From the NCBI RefSeq assembly GCF_000209165.1, contig NC_009045.1, positions 248,001 to 312,000 of the forward strand: a stretch of DNA of 64,000 bases. The letters run 5' to 3'. The stretch comes from Scheffersomyces stipitis CBS 6054 (Eukaryota; Ascomycota; Pichiomycetes; Serinales; Debaryomycetaceae). The notes under the pieces are model-generated. The model did no database searches and had not been told where the DNA came from. It saw only the letters and a program-made list of their open reading frames with translations. Within the stretch, counting starts at the first letter, position 1. Every line of letters begins with the position of its first letter. Below, piece by piece: positions 50,501-58,601 of this stretch. A program made the translations under genes and the position numbers.

Positions 50501-53123
50501 CTTCCACGAGATTGCCTGGGTAATCAATAGATTTGCTCATGTAGCCAGAAAGCATAACATGTCTGAAGTTTGTATCAAGGAATTGACAAGAATCTACCAG
50601 TTGCCCAACATTGAAATCCAAGAAGCTTTCTTGAAGTTGAAAGAACAAGTTAAGTGTCACTACCAGAATCCTAATGAGTTGAACACTGGTCTTGATGTCA
50701 TTAGCAACACCAACTTAGTATACTTTGCTACTCAACAAAAGGCTGAATTCTTCACGTTGAAGGGTATGTTCCTTAGTAAGTTACAGCAGAAGGTAGAAGC
50801 CAACAAGGCATTCGCCACTTCAGTTCAAATTGATCTTAACTTGCCTAAAGCTTGGGCCGAATGGGGTATGTTCAACGACAGAAGATTCAAGGAGAATCCC
50901 AATGACATGATCTATGCCAACAACGCCATCAGTTGTTATTTGCAAGCTGCTGGTCTCTACAAGAACGGTAAAACTAGAAAGTTGTTGGCCCGGATCTTGT
51001 GGTTGATTAGTTTGGATGAAGCTTCTGGTACGTTGTCTCAAGCATTTGAGGATTTCCGTGGTGAAGTTCCTCTTTGGTATTGGATTACTTTTATTCCACA
51101 GTTGTTGACTTCGTTGTCTCATAAGGAAGCAAAACTTGCTAGACAAGTTCTCGTACGTATTGCTAAGAGCTATCCACAAGCTTTACACTTCCAGCTTCGG
51201 ACCACAAAAGAAGACTTTGCTGCTCAACAACGTCAAGCCATTGAAATTGCTCGCCAACAAGCTGCACAGTCAGCTTCTCAGAATGGATCAACAAAGAGTG
51301 CCGATACCAATGGAGCAAAGACTGAAGAAAACAAGCCTGACGCTACTGAACCTGGTGCTGGTACTGGTGCTGGTGAAACTTCTCCTACAAACGGAGATAC
51401 AAAACCTTCTCAGTCGGAATCTCAAGCTTCTCCATCAGCTGCTACAAGTGGAACTAAGGCAACTGAAAATCCGGTAAAGCCAAACATTCCTGGCTCTGTT
51501 CGCCAAGCTTTAGAGCATGTAGAAGAAATCATGGGAATCTTGAAAACAGCCTATCCATTGTTGGCTCTTTCTTTGGAATCTCTTGTGGACCAAATCAATC
51601 AACGATTCAAATGTACGGCTGATGAAGACGCTTACAGACTTGGAGTTGCTCTTCTTAACGATGGTGTTCAGTATTTGAATCGTCTTGGCAATCCCCGTGA
51701 CGATGCCAAGTTACCTCCTGTCACAGAGGCCAATATCACAAGATTTGCCGAAACAGTTCTTCCAAAGCAAATCAGAGCTGAATTCGAAAAAGATCTCGTT
51801 ATAGGCAAACCTAACTTGGAGACTTACATCACCAAGTTACGCAAATGGAGGGACCGTCTTGAAGATAAGCTTGACAGAAGATTCAGTGAAGTCAACTTGG
51901 AGAATTTGTGTCCTCATTTGAGTGAATTCCATCACCAAAAGTTCGAAGATATTGAAGTTCCTGGCCAGTACTTGTTGAACAAGGACAACAACAGCCACTT
52001 CGTCAAAATTGAAAGATTCCTTCCAACGATTGGTTTGGCTCGTGGCACGAATGCCTGTTATAAAAGATTAAGAATTCGTGGTAACGATGGTAGTTTGCAT
52101 ACTTTTGCTGTACAGTTCCCAGCAGCTCGTCATTGTCGTCGGGAAGAGTGTATTTTCCAATTGTTCCGGATTTTCAATGATACCATTTCAAGAAAGGTAG
52201 AAACTCGTCGTCGTAACATCCTGTTCACGCTTCCTATAGCAGTACCTTTGTCACCACATATCCGTATCATTAGCGATGATTCCAAGGATATCACGATGCA
52301 GAAGGTTTACGAGGACTATTGTAGGCGTAATGGTAAGAGTCGTGACGAGCCCTTCATCTACACTATTGAGAAATTGAGAGCCGCCTTCGACCAGCGTTTG
52401 CCAAAGCCTGACATCATGAGTATAAGAGTTGAGATCTTAAGTGCCATTCAAGCATTACTTGTACCTTCAACTGTGTTGAAGAACTATTTTGTTGACCTTT
52501 ATCCACAATTTGAAGACTTCTGGTTATTCCGTAAGCAGTTCACCTCACAATATGCTTCATTCATCTTCATTACCTACATGATGTGTGTAAACACTAGACA
52601 GCCTCAAAAGATTCACGTCAACATGGGCTCTGGTAGCGTTTGGACTTCAGATATGTTGCCATGTAAGATTGCAAGCAAGAGTGCCTTGATCGATAACCCA
52701 CAGGGAAGACCTGCTCCTTTGTTTTACAACGCTGAAATGGTTCCATTCAGGTTGACTCCTAACATCCAGAAGTTGATTGGTGAAACAAGCTTGGAAGGGG
52801 TTTTGGCTGTTTACATCTTATGCATAGCTAGAGCCTTGACTGAGCCAGAATCTGACTTGGAACAGTTCTTGACTTTGTTTGTACGTGATGAAGTTGTCTC
52901 ATGGTGTGCTCAACAAGATCCTCCTCGTTCTATTCCACAAGACAAGCAGTTACGTGAAATTGTTCGTATTAACGTAGAACTTATCATCAAGAGAGTTATC
53001 CAAATTGGCCATATCTCGTCTGGCCCTTCTGTTGCTACACAAAACGTCTTGGAGTTGATCTCACAAGCTGTTAACCCTCGTAACTTGGCCGCAGCCGATA
53101 CATTATGGATGGCCTACTTTTAA
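41565..53123 (+). CDS. TRA1: Tra1, PIKK-family scaffold of SAGA and NuA4
   Basis: Tra1/TRRAP is the activator-binding scaffold shared by the SAGA and NuA4 histone acetyltransferase complexes. The uninterrupted 3852-codon frame is the expected family length. HEAT and TPR repeats occupy most of the protein, followed by the FAT domain (about 2650-3200) and a pseudokinase PI3K-like domain (about 3450-3800). The pseudokinase lacks the usual HRD and DFG motifs: the region reads HVNMGSGSVWTSDMLPCKIAS. The FATC tail ends LAAADTLWMAYF. Two low-complexity inserts stand out: an acidic one at about residues 2055-2110 and a Ser/Ala/Gly/Thr-rich one at about 3215-3305. GEP4 lies downstream, as in S. cerevisiae (YHR099W-YHR100C). 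Confidence 0.98.
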   Translation: MSYTAQLDAFVSRLNDNVDYRTAHSILLELLDMIETFNGAAEYEYFLKNLVPIFIKNLEDVPISFVSTSPEHKLRNSILEILHRSIMNETFQPFSEQILDALTKILVDENEDNGVLCMKIITSLHKAYKTKLAEKVLPFVEIISKIYDNMPKTVADGFSNSVANNTANSSQLSEDNEAAKEMSPPPPFSDENSSKTLNKAMYSYKTLAECPITMVSLYSSYKTLVQTSLPEFLPKIIEILVLQVEEQRVFREEASKNNKITTSISPKIKNRQAYSDFILGQVKAASFLAYVFIRGYANQHLTPQQSEQVPDVILRLLQDCPAELSVARKELLHATRHILSTSFRAQFIPKIELLFDEKILIGDGLTSFETLRPLAYSTVADFIHNVRNELTPKQIWSTVTIYCDLLKDDSLALTVQIMSAKLLLNLVERIMKLPNKLEGRQLFMIIIDSYAKRFESLNRKYDFIINKHNEFEKKRGIKEIESKKAIARYSSKIASENENVIKDEKNDTEDIEMIDADEETAAISKDTNTIVEPKKENDQDFDIEKFIDLFNIESFSPIATSPSSTNSDLLKDARYLFRTLMTFLKSVIFGLKNCNPPVPPQPTSTDPKNPGQTVNYDKWNDSAKLRSFEEVNVLRALFRGGISCLRFFSVAKPKPSVAQTKAFDFSTGGPNLPITSSKEEKDLMEIFATIFIHIAPASFNEIVSAELPFMFESMLENAALLYLPQFFLASEVTSANFSSILIAFLREHLGQLGKVELVESNILIRLFKLCFMSVNLFPTANESVILPHLNYLILESLKLATKAEEPIVYSYLVRILFRSICGGRFENLYKEIMPILPVLLENLNKMIANARRPYEREIYVELCLTVPVRLSVLVPHLNHLTRPLVYALNGSQELVSHGLRTFELCVDNLTAEYFDPMIEPVIDEIMAALWKHLEPVPYHHQHSHTAIRILGKLGGRNHKHFKPINNLVTQSELDQEIKALFHIHGLNGQVPVSITPGIQSAIKLLEDPRLKVHYRISSFNYLSSILKLFIDTTPIPENYSDFIAQGVEFLLQEKMNESMDLEKSGIKDVGKLDRQQKLFSRLLEVLFFSISIPEIKDEANELIDGITTHFTLLYLGTSVTEKVKKNRPFSVNDNEGKAYINENAFLNALNYALSFWNKEVRNKGIDTIKRIYSTTVTIFGSDEAALFSPVFRSMFYKFTHCCYNEYYYSKLGGILGLTTMFEDLNIPAKWFFKRQFELVRSIFFILRDTPETAPFEVRDSAKKLVLKLLHDCNKDLTKEVILEKPFQTLVGALVYDLASANPHVREVSQESLKVLSDTTGVPIATIMGPCKHLLLTPIFGKPLRALPFPMQIGNIDAITFCLNLSDTFLTFNEELNRLLLEALALVDAEDESLANVHRLYEYRTSNQLIELRVVCIKLLSLALTKPDFSLGSLAEARIRILGVFFKALCNKSTEIINAAHLGLQSSLQENAKLPKELLQNGLRPMLMNLSDHKKLTVSGLEALARLLELLISYFRVEIGRKLLDHLMAWAQINTLRQIAGQGLDNNHTVQIVMAILNIFHLLPPKAYTFMEEIISTLQYLEGHLDRHQNSPFREPVSKFLNRFAENCMDYYITNFKNRKLGNMLASIAGMEGSEKIRSVAKEKLEAIFTDVQNESVDEIKVVKFANTIDLLESITKYEHEWFDNQKDLLLTLSELVDNIADIKSNASLISSAHFQADQAIEKLLTIIVQYLVRNPNQVDIVFTVVDRHSKLKIKIPNQLEDFIFDNIVKSDDIEFRQTYLNKCIDFVNESEPCLKSKIFFLRKVFSTILIYEAEKNGKIDVFFSEDSSPEWLTKISNNIWKSTNDIITDHTSGKMDSYRYALLEVTATLLKLAPTFISGFRKDIIKFSWNYIKLEDNITKQVAYVTTSYFISAYETPAKLATQVFVALLRTHQTDSRHLVKQALDILAPVMSVRVEQDSPDSWLKWPRRILSEDGFNVTQVLNVYQFIIQHPDLFFVAREHFTSNIITAMGKLTILANPAIENQVLAIELAELILKWERKAKLLKSEKESNGTLEKVEVTESTVKDEEADESMEVDEEKVNPDEAKEEAGSENDATNGNEEEDKKGYESDFTTSPSYSIPFGQREACVTFLIRYVCISPQRASESELGQKALGILYDLLSPDHWSEVSVKLTFFEKFLLSNDLNSSNLLGYCLNALEVLGVVLEWKKLEWIVSNLRYLHKLLEKCIKSDNHDIQEVLQRVLRIVLQAINDQRESEDDEEEEEDVKEFINLLSTTVSEDLGDMPSVAAGVTLSWTLANYRPSILDALLPLIMRTFSKLCKDHITITHQGSQSSSKDSSNSEYEAKMTTRLLEKILNLSSMRISNLGDQRRIFLSLLAQLIERSLDKDTLEKIIKIVKNWVFSRTDLFPTTKEKAVILSKMMVFEIRGEPTLSKEFYQIIVDIFEDDTFSCTELTVRMEQPFLVGTRSADVSIRRKLMSILNSSLEKDISKRLYYVIREQNWEFLADYPWLNQAVQLLYGSFNLDKRLQVVDEENKLAPLNALKVPDMDGKMEIERETKDLQELLKKHDDFLIKVADVKAGDVLEPLIDLFYQSSEAIHRAWSSIFPIAFMSIPRSEHLDFTRFLVILLSKDYHTRQIDSRPNVIQSLLEGIAKCDDLQLPPFAVECLASNFNSWSQGIHILENIEEQSVNGNAEVREVTQDALAKLYATLKEDDMFYGLWRRRAKYAETIGALSFEQIGLWDKAQQLYETAQIKARSGALPYGESEYALWEDHWILCAEKLQHWDILTDLARHEGFSDLLLECGWRVADWYNDRETLDQTVKNVMDVPTPRRQIFETFLCLQGFGQGKETLQDLSRLCDEGIQLALRKWHGLPHRFNNAHIPLLHTFQQYVEFMEASQVYASLVSTNAQNLDVKSQELKRVLQVWRERLPNIWDDINIWNDLVTWRQHAFQVINKVYMPFIPMLQQSNSGGNANSYAYRGFHEIAWVINRFAHVARKHNMSEVCIKELTRIYQLPNIEIQEAFLKLKEQVKCHYQNPNELNTGLDVISNTNLVYFATQQKAEFFTLKGMFLSKLQQKVEANKAFATSVQIDLNLPKAWAEWGMFNDRRFKENPNDMIYANNAISCYLQAAGLYKNGKTRKLLARILWLISLDEASGTLSQAFEDFRGEVPLWYWITFIPQLLTSLSHKEAKLARQVLVRIAKSYPQALHFQLRTTKEDFAAQQRQAIEIARQQAAQSASQNGSTKSADTNGAKTEENKPDATEPGAGTGAGETSPTNGDTKPSQSESQASPSAATSGTKATENPVKPNIPGSVRQALEHVEEIMGILKTAYPLLALSLESLVDQINQRFKCTADEDAYRLGVALLNDGVQYLNRLGNPRDDAKLPPVTEANITRFAETVLPKQIRAEFEKDLVIGKPNLETYITKLRKWRDRLEDKLDRRFSEVNLENLCPHLSEFHHQKFEDIEVPGQYLLNKDNNSHFVKIERFLPTIGLARGTNACYKRLRIRGNDGSLHTFAVQFPAARHCRREECIFQLFRIFNDTISRKVETRRRNILFTLPIAVPLSPHIRIISDDSKDITMQKVYEDYCRRNGKSRDEPFIYTIEKLRAAFDQRLPKPDIMSIRVEILSAIQALLVPSTVLKNYFVDLYPQFEDFWLFRKQFTSQYASFIFITYMMCVNTRQPQKIHVNMGSGSVWTSDMLPCKIASKSALIDNPQGRPAPLFYNAEMVPFRLTPNIQKLIGETSLEGVLAVYILCIARALTEPESDLEQFLTLFVRDEVVSWCAQQDPPRSIPQDKQLREIVRINVELIIKRVIQIGHISSGPSVATQNVLELISQAVNPRNLAAADTLWMAYF

Positions 53124-53306
53124 GTAACGACCCAGATTTATTGTTATATATGTATACTAGACTCTTAAATGTTTAATTAATCAAGTTGAAGTAATTAAAA
53201 CGATATTGTTACGTAAAGTGGCGAAAGTGATAAACAGAAATAGAATTACATCAAATATCGTTCTTATGTATATATGCTCGACTATATCTCTTAAATTCGT
53301 ATTGAA

Positions 53307-54043
53307 CTAAGCAGCGTATGCTTTCATCTGCTGCATCTGTACTTCTCGTGGTAGCTCAGTTTCCAATTCAACGAATCTATCCAGGTTTTTGAGCACTCTC
53401 CTATCAATCTTGCTATAGTAGTTTTTGATAGCATGGGAGCTTAGGATGACATTCATCAAGAGTACAACAAAGGCTATGGTGTTGACGGCCATGGAGACCA
53501 CAGAGATGACCTGAATATAGGTGGTGACTTGAACTTTAGTAGTAACCTTCTTCATGCTATCATATTCGTACAGGTACATAAGCGGGGCGTTTAGACAGAG
53601 AATGGCGGCTGCAACACTGAGGACGAGTTCGCCAAATTCAAGAACAAGGGAGCAGACGAGAACCCTGAAGGTGACAATGGTGGGCATGTTGGTTGAACAT
53701 AACGGGAGTAAAGTTGCGTTTGTTCCAAACTAAAGTACGTTAGTATATATCACAGAAATGGGCTCAAAATTCTTCGGCTTACCATAAAGAGACAGTATAG
53801 ACTAGAAATAATACAGATCACGGGTCTGTTTTCGATGTCATCAAAAGGAACTCCAGCATAGATAAGGATGTATTGGATAAGAAGAAGACCCATATACGTT
53901 TCAAAGACGACCTTGAACGTTTTGGAGTCATAGACACCTTCCACCAGCTCAAGACGGTTGAAGTTCTCCAAGTCAACTATGCGATCGTTTAGTTCCGGGA
54001 ACAATACACTCTGAATAGGTGTCTGGGCACTCATGGCACACAT
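53307..54043 (-). CDS. Spliced multi-pass membrane protein of unknown function
   Basis: Two exons, 53783-54043 and 53307-53729, give 227 residues. Read separately they would be two small ORFs; the GTAAGC donor after ATG (53782-53777), TACTAAC at 53745-53739 and TTTAG acceptor join them in frame as ...SSLYCLFM-FGTNATLLPLC. The product has about four hydrophobic segments: near residues 47-65, 74-90, 100-130 and 155-182. A basic, Glu-containing C-terminal tail ends EVQMQQMKAYAA. ATG at 54034 is an alternative start three codons in. I do not recognise the family; topology resembles small tetraspan proteins. It lies between TRA1 and GEP4. Confidence 0.82.
53730..53782 (-). other. 53-nt intron of the tetraspan-like gene
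   Basis: GTAAGC donor, TACTAAC branch site 9 nt before the TTTAG acceptor. Phase 0; both sides stay in frame. Confidence 0.87.
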
Positions 54044-54282
54044 CAGTATGAATGAACTTTGTTATTGCTGAACGTATCTAATGGTGGTAGCAAAAGCGAT
54101 ATAAATATTGTGAAAATGGAAATAGAGGAAAATGCAACCCTCTTACAGTGGCTGCGAAAAATTGATATTCTCAAAATATAGTAGATAAGGACAGCACCTG
54201 CCGACACTACGAAACTTATCCATATCCATTAGAATGAGTTTACATATCAATACATTATATCTATTCATTATTTAGAGAATAA

Positions 54283-55001
54283 CTACAAGTTGCTGGTCGG
54301 CGTTGGGGGAACCCAGGGGTTTTCACCTTGGCTAGCAACTAGTCTACTGTACAACTGTCTTTCCATTTTGGGGAACACCTTTTGTGACTGTTCTACACCA
54401 TCGCTGAGCCAGAGACCCCAAGAGCCCATCATGTTGGCCATCAACATATCAGTGAAGAGCCTGTCGCCCACAATGAGTATTTCGTGAGGAAGTATATCGA
54501 ATTGCTTGAAGTATTCGCCGATTTCTCCAAAGCAGCCTGGTTTCTTAGTGGGATGTCTCAATACAGTAACCCCAGTATCTTTTTCCAACTTAATGGCTTG
54601 GGTATAATTGATATCATCATTAGTTCCAGCAGAATTGCTTACAATTAAGAGGTGCTCTTTAGGAAAGGCACCCTGGAGCTTTTTCCAAGTTTCCTAGACA
54701 CGTTAGTAGATTCTTCATTGAAAATGTTTTTTTGATATTCTAGACTTTGTCATTTTTATATTGCCCTGCCTGTTGTTCTGGAAATACATACTTCATAAGC
54801 GGGCCATATTTTGTCGTCGTGGTCCTTGGCTATGCAATTGTCTTTATCCAACACAACTCCTTTGATTTCGACATCGGGATGGTTGGGGATACTGAAAGGA
54901 AGAGAAATCTGGTCAAATGATTTCAATGTCACGTGCGGAAGACATAAACTCGGGTTGTACAAGAGTCTGGAGACGTTGAGAGTGGCACTGACGTTAAACA
55001 T
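54283..55001 (-). CDS. GEP4: Mitochondrial phosphatidylglycerophosphatase Gep4
   Basis: Gep4 dephosphorylates phosphatidylglycerophosphate in the mitochondrial matrix, a step of cardiolipin synthesis. Exons 54792-55001 and 54283-54693 give 206 residues. The HAD-superfamily motif I is D52-K-D54-N, motif II is in LLIVSNSAG, the lysine region is RHPTKKPGC, and motif III is VGDRLFTDMLMANMMGS. The N-terminal 25 residues are Leu/Ser-rich and could act in targeting. The intron (98 nt) has GTATGT and TACTAAC. It neighbours TRA1 as in S. cerevisiae (YHR100C). Confidence 0.95.
54694..54791 (-). other. GEP4 intron (98 nt)
   Basis: GTATGT donor at 54791-54786, TACTAAC at 54708-54702, TCTAG acceptor ending at 54694. 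Phase 0; joins PAYE to ETWKKLQGAF. Confidence 0.92.
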
Positions 55002-55648
55002 GGTAGAATGTGTATTGAGTGCTAAGTGGAGTAAAAGAAGGAAAGTCTACTAGTTTTGAAAGTTTGACAGTTGATAGAATGATCATGTGACCATGATCAG
55101 CTGAAAATAAGCAGGTTCAGTGAAGAAAGGTTTCGGGATGAGCTAGGAGTAAATGTGGAAGTTGATGCTGAATGTACCAGATACTAGAGCATTTTGTGCA
55201 ATTGGCAATGGTAAATGTAATAAATATTTGGTTTTAAGTTTTAGAATTTAAATCATTTTGCACCCATTCATTTTCGAAGATTACTTAGTGAGAAAAATAC
55301 TACTCAAAAATATGGCTACAATAGGGCGATAAGGATGCAACTTGTAAGAATAATAAGAATAGTGTACATAAATACACTGCAAACATACCTATATGGGTAC
55401 CTATGTGCATTTTCTTTCAGTATACCATCTACATTGGTTTATGTTCGTACTTGACTCAACGATTCCAGAGTCGCATTTTCTCCATTTTTCATCTGTCATA
55501 CTAATCTTGACATTTTTTCGATAATAATTCGCATAGTTAAGCTGAAAATTTTCGATTCTTACTAAACTTCAACATTGAATTCTATCTTACTCTTTTCACA
55601 CCACCAACCCTAACCCCCGATATATACCCCCGCCATCTCCAACATACC
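55002..55648. promoter_or_regulatory. Divergent promoter between GEP4 and HEL2
   Basis: 647 bp. AACCCTAAC at 55606-55614 matches the Tbf1 core (RCCCTAA) and lies 35 bp upstream of the HEL2 ATG. An RRPE-like TGAAAATTTTC is near 55542. No RNA gene was seen. Confidence 0.5.
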
Positions 55649-57613
55649 ATGTCTTCATCTACTCCATCTACAAGCAATTCTACGGAACTGGGGAAAAACG
55701 ACATTCCGCGCAAATCCCGAGTCAGTCGGGGCCCAAGGCAATCCAAGCCCAAAGCTGGAGGCTACAGAAGAAATACTGGCAATAAAAGTGAAAACGCAGA
55801 GCCTGAAGAGGATCTCGACGAGTCGAACCAATGTATAATCTGCGCTAATCGTATCCAGTACGCTGCGCTCACGCCTTGTAACCATACCACTTGTCATAAA
55901 TGTACTTTCAGACAGAGAGCATTGTATGAAAAGGCACTCTGTTTGATATGTCGTAGTGAAAATGACCAGGTAATCTTCACGGAGGATATTGAGAAGAACT
56001 ACGACGACTTCTCTGCCCAGAACTTCGTGCTGTTTGACGAAAAGTTTCGTATACAATTCACTAACGACTACGTCAAAGAAGATACCTTGTTCCTTTTGGC
56101 CAATTCGTGCCCCGTAGAAAGTAAGTTGTTCACCTCTTTCAAGGGATTATGTGACCATGCTAAAGAACTGCACGCAAAGTATTATTGTCTACTTTGTTCA
56201 AAATTCAAGAAGGCATTTATAGAAGAGCTTCCACTCTATACGCAAAAACAGCTACAAAGACACCAAGCTGATGGAGATGGAGATGACAGTGGCTTTAAAG
56301 GCCATCCAGAATGTAAGCATTGTCACGGTAAACGTTTCTATCTGATAGACGAACTCAACGTTCACATCAGAGACAGACACGAGCGGTGTCATATCTGCGA
56401 CCAGTATTCGCCCAAGACCGCAGACTACTTCAAAAACTACGACACTTTGTATAACCACTTCAAGCGGGACCATTATGTGTGTGCCGTACCCCTGTGTGTT
56501 GAGAAACGGTTTGTAGTGTTTAGGGAGGATCTCGACTTGACGGCCCATATGTTGAAGGAACATGGTGGTTTGGCTGGATCTAGAGGTGTTGTTATTGGTT
56601 CGAATACTCGTCATTTCCACTCGCAGTTGTCGTCAAACTTTACTGAAGGATCTACGAGAAGAGCAGCGTTAGCAGCGGCAGCATTTGACTCTGGAAGCGA
56701 AGAGGATGACTACCGGTCTATAGAGGTTAAGAAAAGAAGGTTTGAAGAAAGAGCGAAACACTATCTCAACTATAATCTGGAGACCGTGCGAAAATTCACA
56801 GATGCCAATGCCTCGTTCCGTTCCAAGCGTATAAATGCTAAGGAATTGCTCCAGATATACACCAAGGAGTTATTTGTGCACCAGTCAGCCGAAGAGCACG
56901 GCTTGCTTTTCAAGGAGTTCATGGAGTTCTTCCCTGAAAACTCAGCTTTCTACAGAGACTTGGCAGAAGTTGCAAAAGATTTGCAAGCCCTAGAAGCTCG
57001 TGAACTGTTCCCTGTTTTAGGCGGAACTAATGGTAACACCTTCAACGCTTCATCATGGGTGTCTGGGGGCTCAGTAGCTCGTACGTCTTCACCATTGTCA
57101 TCATTTCCGGCATTGGCAAGACCCACAGCCAAAAAGACTTCCGTATCTCTGAATCCACCAATCAGATACACCACCATTATTAAGAAAAGCCCTGCAAACA
57201 AGACGTCTGTAACCAGCACTCAAGCGTCAGCTGATTACAAACCAAACTACTTGAGCAACCTCGACAAAACTCCGCTGGCTACGTCGTTGCCTGTTTTGGG
57301 CCAAAACCGCAGTACATCGATACCAGCTTCCATTTCTCCTTCGATCTCCAGCTCTTCTTCCCGTAACAATTCATCTTTAAACCTTGCCGACGAAAAGAAA
57401 TTCCCAGCTTTGGAGAAAAAGGGTCCGAAGAAGAAAATCATACCCCGTGTCAACCAGTACAATATTGCAGATCCTGGCCAGTGGGGTTCGGCCAGTGAGC
57501 AGCCTGCTGTTGTAATTCCTGCGGAAGAAGACTTTGGAATCGTCATCACGGATAAGAGGAAACAAAAAATGAAGAAGAAACAGGATAGAATCCTCTTCAG
57601 CAACGGGATCTGA
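55649..57613 (+). CDS. HEL2: RING E3 ubiquitin ligase Hel2 (ZNF598 homologue)
   Basis: Hel2 detects collided ribosomes and ubiquitinates 40S proteins, starting ribosome-associated quality control. The 654-residue protein has a basic N-terminus, a C3HC4 RING (C62, C65, C77, H79, C82, C85, C98, C101), and several C2H2-type fingers between about residues 155 and 310 (for example CPVES...CDHAKELH, CKHCHGKRF...HIRDRH and CHICD...HFKRDH). A Ser/Thr/Pro-rich tail contains FPAL motifs (FPALARP, FPALEKK). Its closest human relative is ZNF598. The promoter has a Tbf1-type site, as do many translation genes in this clade, which fits. Confidence 0.94.
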   Translation: MSSSTPSTSNSTELGKNDIPRKSRVSRGPRQSKPKAGGYRRNTGNKSENAEPEEDLDESNQCIICANRIQYAALTPCNHTTCHKCTFRQRALYEKALCLICRSENDQVIFTEDIEKNYDDFSAQNFVLFDEKFRIQFTNDYVKEDTLFLLANSCPVESKLFTSFKGLCDHAKELHAKYYCLLCSKFKKAFIEELPLYTQKQLQRHQADGDGDDSGFKGHPECKHCHGKRFYLIDELNVHIRDRHERCHICDQYSPKTADYFKNYDTLYNHFKRDHYVCAVPLCVEKRFVVFREDLDLTAHMLKEHGGLAGSRGVVIGSNTRHFHSQLSSNFTEGSTRRAALAAAAFDSGSEEDDYRSIEVKKRRFEERAKHYLNYNLETVRKFTDANASFRSKRINAKELLQIYTKELFVHQSAEEHGLLFKEFMEFFPENSAFYRDLAEVAKDLQALEARELFPVLGGTNGNTFNASSWVSGGSVARTSSPLSSFPALARPTAKKTSVSLNPPIRYTTIIKKSPANKTSVTSTQASADYKPNYLSNLDKTPLATSLPVLGQNRSTSIPASISPSISSSSSRNNSSLNLADEKKFPALEKKGPKKKIIPRVNQYNIADPGQWGSASEQPAVVIPAEEDFGIVITDKRKQKMKKKQDRILFSNGI

Positions 57614-58601
57614 TGCTCAAATATTGTCGATTCTGAGTTTGTGGAGAAGAGGCTAGAAACCTGAAAGATTAGCACTCATAATACGATTCTTGCCAACACC
57701 GAACGCATCCAGAAATCTTTATTAGAGACAGTATTCTGAAATTACAAATACGACAATTCAAAACTGAAACAAAACTCCAGATCATATACCCGCACTAGTA
57801 ATCTCCTAGACATCTCGGGGTCGAGACATAGAATGAAGCGTAATTCGATTTCGTAATAAAAGATTCTAGAATATAGAAAATATAAAGACAGTAGATATTT
57901 TTCGCAGCTTTGTTCTTTGACACAATTCCCGATAAGACGGGGATGACTGAAAACCTGTTTGCACCGAAGTTCCGATAAATAGCGCACTCAATCTGGATTA
58001 CGGCTGCACACGACTCTTATCATGTTAATCACCGAGGTCATGGCAAGCATGCAAAAAGGGGTAAGTAGAGACAGTTGGAGGACCTGAGTCGCTCCTATTC
58101 CAATTCATCACAGCCAGGGATGCAATTTAGAATACTCCGCAACCTTTGTTTTTCTTGCAATCACTGACAGACTTGTTCCAGTTCCTTAACTGCACGTGAC
58201 GCGCTATTTTTTCACTATAATTATGCAGGACTTTCCATCTTTGATTTAAGCAGGCTGGCATCATACATAGGAACAGAATGGGGTCGAATGATTTTACATA
58301 GTAGGCTGAAACTGGGAGACACCAGTGGAGTTCCCGAAGCTTCCATCTGTTTTCACATTTTATATTGACTTCTTTAAACAGAGCAAATTTTCATGCAAGG
58401 AGAATCCGCTCTGTGGAGTTCAGGACTGTATATATCCCTGTTTTCCAATTCTTCAACTTGACTTTTCTTAGTGAAGAAACAGTAAGGTTTCTTTCTGGAA
58501 GCAGTTCCAGATTCAGTTGTAGATCTTGGGTTCGTGCTTTGTCGGGCAATCCCTCGACTGACTTTCTGGCTCTCTGCCCTTAGTTTTGAGTGCATGGGAA
58601 A
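57614..58601. promoter_or_regulatory. HEL2 3' flank and METTL16 promoter
   Basis: 988 bp without a convincing gene. CACGTG at 58193-58198 lies about 400 bp upstream of the METTL16 ATG. I checked for tRNA box A/B and snRNA-type signals and found none. An upstream out-of-frame ATG at 58594 is 8 bp before the chosen start. Confidence 0.45.

Noticed and set aside
53307..53687. A stand-alone 126-residue membrane protein
   Set aside because: Better explained as exon 2 of the spliced gene 53307-54043; the frame is open to the acceptor and splice signals are perfect.
58594..58596. Upstream ATG before the METTL16 start
   Set aside because: It is out of frame with the conserved protein; the ATG at 58602 is in frame.
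57614..58601. tRNA or snRNA gene in the HEL2/METTL16 gap
   Set aside because: The only box B-like string (GGTTCGTGC) lacks the consensus and has no matching box A or cloverleaf.
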